From Dongia_B soli (GTDB lineage Bacteria; Pseudomonadota; Alphaproteobacteria; Dongiales; Dongiaceae): a DNA stretch of 64,000 nucleotides. Numbering within the stretch: the stretch's first letter is position 1; each line of letters starts with the position of its first letter. Below are positions 54,703 through 64,000 of the stretch, in pieces. Under the pieces are notes generated by a model. It saw only the letters and a list, made by a program, of their open reading frames with translations, was not told the DNA's origin and searched no databases. Both the position numbers and the translations under genes were made by a program. The DNA is taken from contig NZ_JAXCLW010000001.1 of assembly GCF_034044715.1 (NCBI RefSeq), positions 682,001 through 746,000 on the forward strand, read 5' to 3'.

Positions 54703-56445
54703 GTGGCGGAAAGCGCAACCAGCGACACGATCCAGAGTCAGCCGCGCCTGCGCAAGGGGAACCAGCGGCCCAAACTGATCGCACCGCGACTGCAGACCAT
54801 CTTCGCCCTGCCCCGCGATATGCTGGCTTCCCTGGCTTGGCGCAACCTGGCGCAGCCGGTCTATCGCAGCCGGCTCTACAATTGGACCCTCGGCAAGCGC
54901 TCCAGCGGCGATCTCACGATCAGTCCGCAGGAACTCTGGCCGGGCGACGAGCAGCTGGGCCTGCATCTGCTGGGCGGTGAATATCGCTGCGGCAGCGAAG
55001 TGGTGCGCAACCCCAAGCCGCTCGGCAATCCGATCGGCGTCAGCCTTGAATGGCGGCGTCAGATCAATGCTTTCGAATGGCTGGATCATCTGCGCGCCTG
55101 CGGCGGCCCTGCTGCCCGGCAACTGGCCCGGCAGCTGACCCAGCAATGGCTGGAAGAGAATCCAAGCTATGACAGCTTCGCCTGGCGCGGCGACATCCTG
55201 GCCGACCGGCTGCGCCGGATACTGCTTAACCAGGGCTTCCTGGAAATCCAGAGCGACGCGTTGTTCCGTTCAGCCCTGCTCTACAGCCTCAACCGGCAGG
55301 CAACCCATCTTGCCCGCGCTTTGCCCGATGGATTGGCCGGCAGCTCGCTTCTCAAAGCCGCCATTTCGCTGATGATCGCCGGGGTCATGCTGCCGCAGGG
55401 CGATTCCTGGCTACAGCGCGGGCGGAAGATCTTCGCCCAGGAAATCGGCCGACAGATGCTGGCGGATGGCGGCCATGTGGAACGCAGTCCCGGCGTCATG
55501 CTGGATCTGCTGCAACGTTTCCTTGATCTGCGTCACGTCCTGACCCTCGCACGCCAGCCGCTGCCCGATCATCTGCAGATCGCCATCGAGAATATCGCCT
55601 CGGTCGTCTACATGATGTGCCATGGCGACGGAAAGCTGGCGCTGTTCAACGATACCAGCGAGGAAACGCCGGAACTGCTCGGCGAGGCTTTGTCGCGCGT
55701 CGGCGACCGGCTGCGCGATCTCAGTCAATTGCCGCTGACCGGTTATCAGCGGCTGAAGGCCGGCAAGACGATGGTTCTGATGGATTGCGGCGCCCCGCCG
55801 CGCCACGGCCTGGACGATCATGCCCATGCCGGCACGCTGGCTTTCGAAATGAGCCACGGCACCCATCGCATCATCGTCAATTGCGGCGCCGCCCATCTCG
55901 GCGCCGATGACTGGCGCCAGGTGCAGCGGACGACCGCCGCCCATTCGACCCTGATCGTCGACGACACCAATTCCTCCATGCTGCTGGAGCACGGCGGCAT
56001 GGCCTTGCGGCCAACCGTCGTCACCAGCCGGCGGGAGGAAACCGAGGGCCAGATCTGGCTCGATACCAGCCATAACGGCTATGACGAATCCTATGGCCTC
56101 ATCCATCGCCGCCGGCTGTTCCTGGCGGCGGATGGCCATGAGCTGATGGGGGAGGATACGCTGAACGGCAGCGGCGGCAATGCCTTCACCTTGCGCTTCC
56201 ACCTGCATCCACAGGTCCAGGCCTCGATCACCCAGAACGGCCAGGCCGCTCTGCTGAAAATACCTGGCGCCGGCGGTTGGCGGATGCGCGTCCAGGGCGG
56301 CGACATCGCCTTGGCCGAGAGCATCTATATGGGCCAGCGCGGCCAGGTACGCCGCAGCCAGCAATTGGTGGTGCTCGGCATGATCGATAACGACGCCACC
56401 CAGATCAAATGGGCGCTGCAAAAGGAAAGCAACGGCAAGAAGTAA
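54703..56445 (+). CDS. Heparinase II/III-family protein
   Basis: 580 residues. The N-terminal half is alpha-helical (toroid-type); the C-terminal half is a beta-sandwich with DHAHAGTLAFEMSHGTHRIIVNCGAAHL and AAHSTLIVDDTNSS, which match the Hepar_II_III domain. No signal peptide, so a cytoplasmic location is likely. The GTG start at 54703 follows GAGGT. The true substrate is probably not heparin: this gene is placed between rpe and purH in many alphaproteobacteria, and its job there is unknown. Confidence 0.88.
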   Translation: MAESATSDTIQSQPRLRKGNQRPKLIAPRLQTIFALPRDMLASLAWRNLAQPVYRSRLYNWTLGKRSSGDLTISPQELWPGDEQLGLHLLGGEYRCGSEVVRNPKPLGNPIGVSLEWRRQINAFEWLDHLRACGGPAARQLARQLTQQWLEENPSYDSFAWRGDILADRLRRILLNQGFLEIQSDALFRSALLYSLNRQATHLARALPDGLAGSSLLKAAISLMIAGVMLPQGDSWLQRGRKIFAQEIGRQMLADGGHVERSPGVMLDLLQRFLDLRHVLTLARQPLPDHLQIAIENIASVVYMMCHGDGKLALFNDTSEETPELLGEALSRVGDRLRDLSQLPLTGYQRLKAGKTMVLMDCGAPPRHGLDDHAHAGTLAFEMSHGTHRIIVNCGAAHLGADDWRQVQRTTAAHSTLIVDDTNSSMLLEHGGMALRPTVVTSRREETEGQIWLDTSHNGYDESYGLIHRRRLFLAADGHELMGEDTLNGSGGNAFTLRFHLHPQVQASITQNGQAALLKIPGAGGWRMRVQGGDIALAESIYMGQRGQVRRSQQLVVLGMIDNDATQIKWALQKESNGKK

Positions 56446-56527
56446 GCCGTAGCGCAGGTGACGCGATCGTCCAGCCGCCGCGTTACGCCGCACAATATTC
56501 CGCCTTCACGAGAGACGACGACCGATC

Positions 56528-58153
56528 ATGACGACCAGCAAGGACCAACCGCATACCGCTCAGCCGCGCCATGATCCCGCACCGCGCTTGGTGCGCCGGG
56601 CGCTGATTTCCGTCTCCGACAAGACCGATCTCATCCCCTTCGCGCGTTTCCTGGCGGACCGCAAGGTCGAGATCCTATCAACCGGCGGATCGGCCAAGGC
56701 GATTGCGGCCGCCGGCATCCCGGTCAAGGAAGTCTCGGACCATACCGGCTTTCCGGAAATCATGGATGGCCGGGTCAAGACATTGCATCCCACCATTCAC
56801 GGCGGCATCCTGGCGCGGCGCGACCTCGATCATCATGTGACGGCGCAGCGCGACCACGGGATCGCCGATATCGATCTCGTCGTGGTCAATCTCTATCCCT
56901 TCGAGGCGACAGTTGCCAAAGGTGCCGATCGCGAGACCTGCATCGAAAATATCGATATCGGCGGGCCGGCGATGATTCGCGCCGCCGCCAAGAATCACGA
57001 TTTCGTCGTCGTGGTCACCGATCCCGCTGATTACGCGCCGGTCATGGCGGAGATGGCGGCCCTCGGCGGCGCGACCAGCCTCGGTCTGCGGCGGCGCTTG
57101 GCGCTGGATGCCTATTCCCGCACCGCCGCCTATGACGCGGCGATCAGCGCCTGGATGGCGGAACAGGAACAGCAGGCTTTTCCCAGCCGTTTAACTTTGG
57201 CCGGACAGCGCCGCGACACCCTGCGCTATGGCGAGAATCCCCATCAGGCGGCGGCCTTTTATGCCACCGCCGAGCGGCGCCCTGGCATCGCGACGGCGGT
57301 GCAGTTGCAGGGCAAGGAACTCAGCTACAACAACCTCAACGACACCGATGCCGCTTATGAATTGGTGGCGGAGTTCGCCCAGCCGGCCATCGCCATCATC
57401 AAGCATGCCAATCCCTGTGGCGTCGCCATGGATGACGATCTCGCCACGGCCTATCGGCGCGCTTTCGCCTGCGATACGGTCAGCGCCTTTGGCGGCATCA
57501 TCGCCGTCAACCGCGCATTGGACGCGGCCACCGCCGAACTCATCAGCCAGGTCTTTTCCGAAGTGATCATCGCGCCCAAAGTGAGCGATGAGGCGCGCGC
57601 GGTGTTGGCGAAGAAGAAAAACCTCCGCGTGCTGGAAGCGGGCAGCCTGCCCGATCCGATGGCGCATGGCCTTGCCATCAAGACCCTGGCCGGGGGTTTT
57701 CTGGCGCAAAGCCGGGATAATGGCCGCATCGATGAAGCGGCGCTGAAAGTGGTCAGCAAGCGCGTGCCCAGTGTGCGTGAGCTGGCGGATATGCTGTTCG
57801 CCATGGCTGTGGCGAAACATGTCAAATCCAATGCCATTATCTATGCCAAGGATGGCGCCACGGTCGGCATCGGCGCCGGCCAGATGAGCCGGGTCGATTC
57901 CAGCCGCATCGCCGCCTGGAAAGCGGCGGAAGCGGCCAAGGCTGCCGGCGCGGCGGAGAGCTGGGCCAAGGGATCCGTGGTCGCCTCGGATGCCTTCTTT
58001 CCCTTTGCCGATGGTCTGCTGGCGGCCGCCGAAGCCGGGGCAACGGCTGTCATTCAGCCCGGCGGTTCGATGCGCGACGAAGAGGTGATTGCCGCCGCCG
58101 ACCAAGCCGGCCTCGCCATGGTCTTCACCGGCATGCGGCATTTCCGTCACTGA
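56528..58153 (+). CDS. purH: Bifunctional AICAR transformylase/IMP cyclohydrolase
   Basis: 541 residues, last two steps of IMP synthesis. N-terminal IMP cyclohydrolase (MGS-like): [50 protein letters not shown]-terminal AICAR formyltransferase: [13 protein letters not shown], the catalytic [20 protein letters not shown] and [10 protein letters not shown]. The first 20 residues are an extra polar leader. Followed by a clear intrinsic terminator. Confidence 0.98.
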   Translation: MTTSKDQPHTAQPRHDPAPRLVRRALISVSDKTDLIPFARFLADRKVEILSTGGSAKAIAAAGIPVKEVSDHTGFPEIMDGRVKTLHPTIHGGILARRDLDHHVTAQRDHGIADIDLVVVNLYPFEATVAKGADRETCIENIDIGGPAMIRAAAKNHDFVVVVTDPADYAPVMAEMAALGGATSLGLRRRLALDAYSRTAAYDAAISAWMAEQEQQAFPSRLTLAGQRRDTLRYGENPHQAAAFYATAERRPGIATAVQLQGKELSYNNLNDTDAAYELVAEFAQPAIAIIKHANPCGVAMDDDLATAYRRAFACDTVSAFGGIIAVNRALDAATAELISQVFSEVIIAPKVSDEARAVLAKKKNLRVLEAGSLPDPMAHGLAIKTLAGGFLAQSRDNGRIDEAALKVVSKRVPSVRELADMLFAMAVAKHVKSNAIIYAKDGATVGIGAGQMSRVDSSRIAAWKAAEAAKAAGAAESWAKGSVVASDAFFPFADGLLAAAEAGATAVIQPGGSMRDEEVIAAADQAGLAMVFTGMRHFRH

Positions 58154-58189
58154 TCAGGCGAGCCACCCTGGTGACTTTGCCAGGCAGTG

Positions 58190-58217
58190 GGTGCGCCAGG
58201 GAGACTGGCGCACCTTT
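58190..58217 (+). terminator. Intrinsic terminator after purH
   Basis: Perfect 10-bp stem GGTGCGCCAG (58190-58199) / CTGGCGCACC (58205-58214) with a 5-base loop, followed by TTTG. It lies 37 bp after the purH stop and 11 bp from the convergent stress-protein stop. Confidence 0.82.
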
Positions 58218-58227
58218 GAACGGGAAT

Positions 58228-58659
58228 TCAGCGAACGACCGTGACCGGGCAATGCGCCTTGGAAATCACATCGGTCGCGACAGAACCGAGAATGATGCGC
58301 TCAAGCTCATTGGAAATGCCGGTCGCGATGACAATGTGGTCGTAGCCCTTCTCTTCCGCATAGGAATTGATGGCCGAGGACACTCTGTTACCGGAGACGA
58401 CGACGGTGTCGAAATCCGCGCCGCCCCGCGCCGCGACGACTTTCGCGGCATTACCAATCTGCTGATGAATTTGCCGCTCCACGGCGCCAAGCAGGACTTC
58501 ATCCCAAAAATATGTCTTGGCGATACGATCCGCGGGGATCGGGTTAACATGCAATAAAGTCAGTTTCGCACCGGTATCCTTGGCCAGATCGGCCGCACAA
58601 GCGGCCGCGCGATCGGCTTCGTGTGATCCATCGACGGCGCAGAGAATTTTCTTCGGCAT
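58228..58659 (-). CDS. Universal stress protein (UspA family)
   Basis: 143 residues, single Usp domain: ILCAVDGSHEADRAAACAADLA, LTLLHVNPIP and a C-terminal ILGSVATDVISKAHCPVTVV. The nucleotide loop G-x2-G-x9-G(S/T) is only partly kept (TGISNELERIILGSV has Asn for the second Gly), so ATP binding is doubtful, as in UspA proper. GGAAGGAG lies before the ATG. Role in stress survival is inferred from the family. Confidence 0.93.
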   Translation of the reverse strand: MPKKILCAVDGSHEADRAAACAADLAKDTGAKLTLLHVNPIPADRIAKTYFWDEVLLGAVERQIHQQIGNAAKVVAARGGADFDTVVVSGNRVSSAINSYAEEKGYDHIVIATGISNELERIILGSVATDVISKAHCPVTVVR

Positions 58660-59003
58660 GACGGCTCCTTCCCAGTTTGCTTAACGGCAGCTTGTCGCTG
58701 CTTTCATCAGAATAAACGGATTTTCGCCACAGTAAACACAGGGGTATGCAGGACCGCCGAGGTCTTCGCGGAAAAATATTAACAAGCTTCGCCGAAGAGC
58801 CGGCCAGTCACCCTTCCACCGCAACCACTAGTGGCGGATAGCAAATCGGCATGGCTTGCGCCATCCCCAGAAGCGTCAAGCCGCAGCGGGCCATAGCTCC
58901 TGTTGGACTATGGGGCATTCTTGCCGCTTTTACGAGGACAAGCGAGACGAGGCGGAAAATGGCCTGGACGGAGGGAGGCGGGGCGACTGGCCGATCGGGA
59001 CGG
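58660..59003. other. 344-bp intergenic region without a recognisable gene
   Basis: Between phoB (which ends here on the minus strand) and the stress-protein gene (starting at its left end, minus strand). It includes the stress-protein promoter region, with an AT-richer stretch at 58700-58790. Short frames on both strands look like shadows. No strong terminator after phoB was found. Confidence 0.45.
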
Positions 59004-59696
59004 TCAGTCTTCCGCATCCAGAGCATAACCGGCGGAGCGCACCGTGCGGACGAGATCGGCCGCACCGTCGATATTGATCGCCTTGCGCAACCGACGGATA
59101 TGCACGTCCACCGTCCGCGGTTCGACATAGATATCGCGGCCCCAGACCGAATCCAGCAATTGTTCGCGGCTGAACACCCGGCCCTGGTTTTCCATCAGGA
59201 ACTTCAGCAGACGGAATTCCGTCGGCCCGAGATGGATTTCCCGGCCGGTCCGGCGCACCCGGTGGGTGATCAGATCCATCGTCAGGTCGCGGTAGCTGAG
59301 CGTCTCGCCCTGGGGTTGCGGCTTGGCCCGCCGCAACACGGCCCGCACCCGCGCCACCAACTCGCTGGGGCTAAAGGGCTTGGTCACGTAATCGTCGGCG
59401 CCCACCTCGAGGCCGCGCAGCTTGTCGGCCTCCTCGCCGCGGGCGGTCAGCATGATGACCGGGGTCAGGCGATGTTCCGGACTGCGGCGGATCTGGCGGC
59501 AGATTTCGATCCCGGAGAGGATCGGCAGCATCCAGTCCAGCAGAACCAGATCGGGCCGCTGTTCCTTGATCAGCAACAGCGCTTCTTCGCCATTGCCGGC
59601 TTCCAGAACACGGAAGCCTTCGCGTTCGAGGTTGTAGCGCAGCAGGGTTACGAGAGCCGCCTCGTCCTCGACGATGAGGATCAGCGGTTGGGTCAT
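59004..59696 (-). CDS. phoB: Phosphate regulon response regulator PhoB
   Basis: 230 residues from the ATG at 59696 (ATGs at 59729, 59765 and 59795 are in frame; only the shortest keeps the usual family length). Receiver: LILIVEDEAALVTLLRYNLE, phospho-acceptor Asp in LVLLDWMLPILSG, DDYVTKPFSPSEL; winged-helix: GPTEFRLLKFLMENQGRVFSREQLLDSVWG, RTVDVHIRRLRK. The Trp after the Asp and the pst-phoU neighbours support PhoB rather than another OmpR-type protein. Activates phosphate-starvation genes. Its kinase phoR is not in the window, probably beyond the pst genes. Confidence 0.95.
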   Translation of the reverse strand: MTQPLILIVEDEAALVTLLRYNLEREGFRVLEAGNGEEALLLIKEQRPDLVLLDWMLPILSGIEICRQIRRSPEHRLTPVIMLTARGEEADKLRGLEVGADDYVTKPFSPSELVARVRAVLRRAKPQPQGETLSYRDLTMDLITHRVRRTGREIHLGPTEFRLLKFLMENQGRVFSREQLLDSVWGRDIYVEPRTVDVHIRRLRKAINIDGAADLVRTVRSAGYALDAED

Positions 59697-59745
59697 TTGG
59701 CCGTTCTGGCCATCGCGCGGTGAATTCATGGGCGGGCGGTTACGA

Positions 59746-60459
59746 TCAGTTGCCGACTGCAACATTTGTTGTATCTCCCTTCGGACGCGATTCATCCAGG
59801 CTCTTGCCGTGGACGAGGAAGTAGATGATTTCGGCGATGTTGGTGGCGTGATCGCCGATACGCTCGATGTTCTTGCCGATAAACAGCAGATGCGTGCAGG
59901 CGCCGATATTGCGCGGATCTTCCATCATATAGGTCAGAAGCTCGCGGAACAGGCTGTTATACATTTCATCGACGTCTTCATCGCGACGCCAGACTGCCTG
60001 GGCGCGATCCGCATCCTTTTCGATATAGGCGTCGAGCACGCCCTTGACGATCTGCTGGGCAATCGCCCCCATGCGCGGGATCGAATTGACCGGCCGTACC
60101 GGGCTCTGCTGGTTGAGGATGATCGCACGCTTGGCGATGTTCTTCGCATAATCGCCGATCCGCTCCAGATCGGAGGCGATCTTGATCGCCGCGATCACTT
60201 CCCGCAGGTCCTGCGCCATCGGCTGGCGCAGGGCGAGGATGCGCACGGTGAAATTGGCAATCTCCTGTTCGAGGTCGTCGATACGCTTGTCGGATTGCAC
60301 AACACGCGCCGCCAATTCGCTGTCGCGCTTGATCAGGGCATCGATCGCCGCGCTGAGCTGCGATTCGGCAAGACCGCCCATTTCGGCGATGACCTGGCTG
60401 AGATGTTGAAGATCGCTGTCGAAGGATTTGACGATATGATCGGTGCTCTTGGTCGACAT
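59746..60459 (-). CDS. phoU: Phosphate transport regulator PhoU
   Basis: 237 residues, two PhoU helical repeats. Metal-binding-type segments IASDLERIGDYAKNIAKRA and NIERIGDHATNIAEIIYF are the family signatures. PhoU links the Pst transporter to the PhoR/PhoB system, keeping it off when phosphate is plentiful. The ATG at 60459 has GGAG six bases upstream. 20 bp after pstB. Confidence 0.97.
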   Translation of the reverse strand: MSTKSTDHIVKSFDSDLQHLSQVIAEMGGLAESQLSAAIDALIKRDSELAARVVQSDKRIDDLEQEIANFTVRILALRQPMAQDLREVIAAIKIASDLERIGDYAKNIAKRAIILNQQSPVRPVNSIPRMGAIAQQIVKGVLDAYIEKDADRAQAVWRRDEDVDEMYNSLFRELLTYMMEDPRNIGACTHLLFIGKNIERIGDHATNIAEIIYFLVHGKSLDESRPKGDTTNVAVGN

Positions 60460-60479
60460 ACTATTCTCCGCTCCGCCGA

Positions 60480-61337
60480 TCAGCCGAACCGACCGGTGAT
60501 ATAACCCTGGGTACGTTCGTCGCGCGGGCTCGTGAAAATCTGTTCGGTCTCGCCCCATTCCACCAAGTTGCCGAGATGGAAGAAGGCCGTCTTCTGACTG
60601 ACGCGTGCCGCCTGCTGCATCGAATGGGTGACGATGATGATCGTGTAATTCTCGCGCAATTCATCGATCAGTTCTTCGATCTTCGCCGTCGCGATGGGAT
60701 CGAGCGCCGAGCAGGGTTCGTCCATCAGAATGACTTCCGGCGACACCGCGATTGCCCGGGCGATACAAAGACGCTGTTGTTGACCGCCCGAAAGGCCGGT
60801 GCCCGGCGAATCCAGGCGGTCCTTGACCTCGTTCCACAGTCCTGCACGCTCCAGGCTGCCATGCACGATTTCGTCGAGATCAGCCTTGCTTTGCGACATG
60901 CCGTGAATGCGCGGCCCATAGGCCACATTGTCATAGATCGATTTCGGGAAAGGGTTCGGCTTCTGGAATACCATCCCGATCCGCGCCCGCAGCATGACGA
61001 CGTCGAGCTTGGTCTCATAGATGTTCTCGCCATCCAGAGCGATCGTGCCGGTGACGCGGCAGCCTTCGATAACGTCGTTCATGCGGTTGAGGCAGCGGAG
61101 ATAGGTCGACTTGCCGCAGCCGGACGGACCGATCAACGCCGTCACCTGGCGCTCGGGGATATCCAGGGCAACATTGAACAGCGCCTGCTTCTGGCCATAG
61201 AAGACGCAGACATCCTTGCTGTGGATCTTGGTGGCCTCGCTGGCCGGCGCCCGGCGTTCCTTGCCCGCGGCAGTCATCGGTAGCGCCATGCCATGATGGC
61301 CTGAACGCATCACGGTATTCGATGTTGCGTCGTTCAT
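60480..61337 (-). CDS. pstB: Phosphate ABC transporter ATP-binding protein
   Basis: 285 residues. Walker [11 protein letters not shown]-loop [19 protein letters not shown], signature [14 protein letters not shown], Walker [14 protein letters not shown] and H-loop [11 protein letters not shown]. The N-terminus is about 30 residues longer than in E. coli. The ATG at 61337 has GGGAGAG upstream. Energises phosphate uptake with PstA/PstC. Confidence 0.98.
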   Translation of the reverse strand: MNDATSNTVMRSGHHGMALPMTAAGKERRAPASEATKIHSKDVCVFYGQKQALFNVALDIPERQVTALIGPSGCGKSTYLRCLNRMNDVIEGCRVTGTIALDGENIYETKLDVVMLRARIGMVFQKPNPFPKSIYDNVAYGPRIHGMSQSKADLDEIVHGSLERAGLWNEVKDRLDSPGTGLSGGQQQRLCIARAIAVSPEVILMDEPCSALDPIATAKIEELIDELRENYTIIIVTHSMQQAARVSQKTAFFHLGNLVEWGETEQIFTSPRDERTQGYITGRFG

Positions 61338-61353
61338 TTCATCTCTCCCACGC

Positions 61354-62676
61354 CTACCAGCGGCGCTCGAACCGGCGGCGCACGAAAATCGCTGCCGCAT
61401 TCATGAGGATAAGGAAAACCAGCAGAACCATGATGCCGGCGCTGGTGCGCTCGATGAAAGCGCGCTCGGGGCTGTCGGCCCAGAGATAGACCTGCACCGG
61501 TAGCACCGTCGAGGGATCGACGATCGAGCGCGGGACATCGACGATAAAGGCGACCATGCCGATCATCAGCAGCGGCGCGGATTCGCCCAAGGCACGGGCG
61601 AGACCGATAATTGCGCCGGTCATGATGCCCGGTGTGGCCAGCGGCAGAACGTGATGCAGCACGACCTGGAGCTGAGAGGCACCGATGCCATAGGCCGCTT
61701 CGCGGATGGATGGCGGCACGGCTTTCAGCGCGGTCCGCGTGGCGATGATCACCGTGGGCAGGGTCATCAGCGAGAGAACCAGGCCGCCGACCAGCGGCGC
61801 CGATCGCGGCAGGCCGAAAAAGCCGAGAAAAACCGCCAGGCCGAGCAGGCCGAAGACGATCGACGGTACCGCGGCGAGATTGTTGATATTGACCTCGATG
61901 ATATCGGTGATGCGGTTCTTCGGCGCAAATTCTTCGAGATAGATCGCGCTCATCACACCCAGCGGCAAGGCAAGGACGATCGTGGTGATCATGGTCAGCA
62001 GCGAGCCGATCAGCGCGCCCAGGATACCCGCCTGTTCCGGCTCGCGGCTGTCGCCGGAGGTCAGGAAGTCGAGGTTGAAGGCGTAGTGGACACGCCCCCC
62101 GGACTGCAATTTGTCGAACCAGCCGAGTTGCTTGTCGCTCAGCACGCGTTCAGCCTCGGGAACGTTGCGGCTGATGCGGCCCTTGTTCAACATATCGAAA
62201 TCGTCGCCGGCGAGCAGGCTGACCGATTGAGTGGTGCCGATGATCGCGGGATTGGCAAGCACCATCTTCATGAGCTGACGATCGGCGCCATTGCTGATGA
62301 TGTCATAGAGACGACGACGATCCGTCCGCTCGGTGACATCCGGGAATTGAGCGCTCAAGGCCTTGCGGATCGGCGGCGTGTAATTCGCCGCTTTCAGCAC
62401 AGCGGGATCGCGCGTGTTCTGTGGGTCGAGCTCTTGGGCATCGAAGGTGATGTCGAGATTGATGCGCGTCTGCATGAAGGCCGAATAGCCTTTGCTGACA
62501 ATGCTGATCAGGAGCAAGGCCAGCATGACGATGGCGAGGCCGACGGCGAGAACGCCATAGAGACGGAAGCGGCGCTCGGCGGCATAGCGGCGGCTGATTC
62601 GGCCCGGCGAGAGATCGGGCTTCCGCAGACGGGCCGTGGCGCTACCAGGGATGGATGGCATGGTGAAATCAGTCAT
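61354..62676 (-). CDS. pstA: Phosphate ABC transporter permease PstA with DUF3333 insertion
   Basis: 440 residues, about 150 more than E. coli PstA. After TM1 (about 45-70) comes a soluble segment of roughly 150 residues (DUF3333-type, containing [20 protein letters not shown] and [15 protein letters not shown]), then the permease core with [16 protein letters not shown], the EAA-type loop [27 protein letters not shown] and final TM helices. This form is common in alphaproteobacteria. Its start overlaps the pstC stop by 8 bp. Confidence 0.95.
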   Translation of the reverse strand: MTDFTMPSIPGSATARLRKPDLSPGRISRRYAAERRFRLYGVLAVGLAIVMLALLLISIVSKGYSAFMQTRINLDITFDAQELDPQNTRDPAVLKAANYTPPIRKALSAQFPDVTERTDRRRLYDIISNGADRQLMKMVLANPAIIGTTQSVSLLAGDDFDMLNKGRISRNVPEAERVLSDKQLGWFDKLQSGGRVHYAFNLDFLTSGDSREPEQAGILGALIGSLLTMITTIVLALPLGVMSAIYLEEFAPKNRITDIIEVNINNLAAVPSIVFGLLGLAVFLGFFGLPRSAPLVGGLVLSLMTLPTVIIATRTALKAVPPSIREAAYGIGASQLQVVLHHVLPLATPGIMTGAIIGLARALGESAPLLMIGMVAFIVDVPRSIVDPSTVLPVQVYLWADSPERAFIERTSAGIMVLLVFLILMNAAAIFVRRRFERRW

Positions 62677-64000
62677 ATTTTTCCCGGTATTTGCGGACGG
62701 TTCGCAGAGCAACGATATTGAGGCAGAGCGTGATCACGAACAGCACCAGGCCAAGCGCGAAGGCCGCCAAGGTCTTCGGGCTGTCGAATTCCTGGTCACC
62801 GACCAGCAGGGTCACGATCTGGACCGTGACGGTGGTGACCGCGGCAAAAGGATTGGCTGTCAAATTGGCGGTAAGGCCGGCGGCCATGACGACGATCATG
62901 GTTTCGCCGATGGCACGTGACACGGCGAGGAGGATACTGCCGACGATGCCCGGCAGTGCGGCCGGGAAGACCACCTGGCGGATCGTTTCGGATTTGGTCG
63001 AACCCAGGGCATAGGAACCGTCCCGCAGCGATTGCGGCACGGCGTTCATCACGTCATCGCTGAGCGAGGAGACGAAGGGGATGATCATGACGCCCATGAC
63101 CGCGCCGGCCGCCAATGCGCTTTCCGAAGCGACGTCGAGGCCGATCGTCGCACCAAGGCTGCGCAGGAACGGGGCGACCGTCAGGGCGGCGAAGAAGCCG
63201 TAGACCACGGTCGGAATGCCGGCCAGGATTTCCAGCAGCGGCTTTACCACGGCGCGCACTTTCGGATTGGCGTAATCCGAGAGATAGACAGCGGACATCA
63301 GTCCGATCGGCACGGCGACGATCATGGCGATCACGGTGATCAGCAAGGTGCCGGCAAAAATCGGGATCGCCCCGAAACTGCCGGAGGCACCGACCTGGTC
63401 CGAGCGCAAGGCGATCTGCGGGCTCCATTGCAGGCCGAACAGGAATTCGGTGATGGGCACACCGGCGAAGAACCGCATCGCTTCGAACAGCAGCGACAGG
63501 ACGATGCCGACGGTGGTCAGGATCGACAGGAGCGAGCAGGCGATCAAGAGAACCAGAATCGCCCGCTCGACCAAATTCCGCGCTCGGAAGTCGGGGCGAA
63601 TATGCCGGCGCGCCCAAACCAGCCCGACCGCCGCCAGGGCGAGCACCGCGGCCGCGATCGCCGCCCAGGCCCGATCGGGATTGTCCGAACCGTGGACCAG
63701 AACACCGCCGATGGCGAAAGCCAGCAAACCGGGGATCAGGCAACACAACATCACATAGAGGCCGTGATAGCCCGGCAATGAGTGCAGGATGCGACCGAAT
63801 CCAGCGCCATCGCCTTGCATCGCGCGCGCCCGGGCGATAGCCCGCCGACGGCCGACCTGGAAACCGATACCCGCCAAACCCAGCAGGGCCACTGTCAGGG
63901 CGACCGGCATCACACTCGCGGGCAGGATGAAGGTCGTCGCCGTTTTGCGCACGCCATTTTCATAGCCGAGCGCCGCCAGAATCCGGCTTTCGGTGGCCTG
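62669..64000 (-). CDS. pstC: Phosphate ABC transporter permease PstC (start at or beyond right edge)
   Basis: At least 428 residues are visible. Long N-terminal part with TM helices at FILPASVMPVALTVALLGLAG and LYVMLCCLIPGLLAFAIGG, then the permease core: FGAIPIFAGTLLIT, VPIGLMSAVYLSDYA, EILAGIPTVVYGFFAAL, the EAA loop GSTKSETIRQVVFPAALPGIVG and RAIGETMIV. The frame is open to the window edge with normal codon use. An in-frame GTG at 63952 and an ATG at 63910 (family-like start MPVALTV) exist, but the true start may lie outside. Overlaps pstA by 8 bp. Confidence 0.93.
   Translation of the reverse strand, partial: QATESRILAALGYENGVRKTATTFILPASVMPVALTVALLGLAGIGFQVGRRRAIARARAMQGDGAGFGRILHSLPGYHGLYVMLCCLIPGLLAFAIGGVLVHGSDNPDRAWAAIAAAVLALAAVGLVWARRHIRPDFRARNLVERAILVLLIACSLLSILTTVGIVLSLLFEAMRFFAGVPITEFLFGLQWSPQIALRSDQVGASGSFGAIPIFAGTLLITVIAMIVAVPIGLMSAVYLSDYANPKVRAVVKPLLEILAGIPTVVYGFFAALTVAPFLRSLGATIGLDVASESALAAGAVMGVMIIPFVSSLSDDVMNAVPQSLRDGSYALGSTKSETIRQVVFPAALPGIVGSILLAVSRAIGETMIVVMAAGLTANLTANPFAAVTTVTVQIVTLLVGDQEFDSPKTLAAFALGLVLFVITLCLNIVALRTVRKYREKYD

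Noticed and set aside
58700..58790. FNR- or PhoB-type box upstream of the universal stress protein
   Set aside because: The AT-rich stretch lacks a convincing TTGAT-N4-ATCAA or repeated CTGTCAT element.
1..64000. CRISPR arrays, insertion sequences, integrases, rRNA genes
   Set aside because: No regularly spaced repeats, transposase or recombinase motifs, or rRNA-like stretches were seen on reading both strands.

Overview
The window is about 62% GC and reads as chromosomal DNA of an alphaproteobacterium, most likely in or near the order Rhodospirillales. This rests on gene order and families known for that group: mutM-ubiE-ubiB-coaBC-dut; an Irr-type Fur protein with a triple-His motif; a DUF1674/SdhAF4 protein beside htpX and rsmB; an rpe-heparinase-purH run; and a PstA with a long N-terminal insertion. 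The genus cannot be named from sequence alone. I see no rRNA, tRNA, CRISPR, insertion sequence, phage or plasmid gene. It is a dense core-genome region with small accessory insertions.

Layout. 1-5.1 kb: the end of a cyclopropane fatty acid synthase, then an OmpR/EnvZ-like two-component pair divergent from an HtrA/DegP-type periplasmic protease. 5.1-12.6 kb: a 547-bp gene-free stretch, an enoyl-CoA hydratase with a small exported protein, a YeiH-like exporter with its LysR regulator, mutM, and a ClC chloride transporter divergent from a MarR regulator. 12.6-22.3 kb, plus strand: ubiE-ubiB, a MASE1 sensor kinase, an MFS transporter, coaBC-dut, then Rrf2-cysK-moeB, a likely sulfur assimilation unit. 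22.3-31.4 kb: a 2-hydroxyacid dehydrogenase, an SH3 protein, a phosphoglycerate-mutase-like phosphatase, then Irr, rubrerythrin, a CCG-type iron-sulfur protein and DUF3501. An SDR, a nitronate-monooxygenase-like enzyme and a glycerophosphodiesterase follow.

31.4-41.2 kb is the classic minus-strand translation/RNA operon rimP-nusA-ylxR-infB-rbfA-truB-rpsO-pnp. Its leader seems to hold a promoter followed at once by an intrinsic terminator, which suggests attenuation. 41.4-51.5 kb mixes small metabolic genes (a second 2-hydroxyacid dehydrogenase, class II aldolase, ureidoglycolate lyase, ornithine-cyclodeaminase-like) with htpG, a DUF1223 protein, SdhAF4, htpX and rsmB. 51.5-58.2 kb: tdh-kbl (threonine to glycine) on the minus strand between rsmB and rpe-heparinase-purH. 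58.2-64 kb: a universal stress protein, then pstC-pstA-pstB-phoU-phoB on the minus strand, with pstC running off the right edge.

The candidates for less-described biology are four. First, the iron/peroxide-type operon (Irr, rubrerythrin, CCG protein, DUF3501) with an iron-control-element-like site. Second, the rimP leader attenuator. Third, several perfect inverted repeats in regulator-linked promoters (clc/marR, coaBC, yeiH, degP). Fourth, enzymes with altered key residues: MutM lacks its fourth zinc Cys, one 2-hydroxyacid dehydrogenase has Gln for the catalytic Glu, and the nitronate-monooxygenase-like protein carries an iron-sulfur-like Cys cluster. All family calls come from reading motifs; no database search was run.
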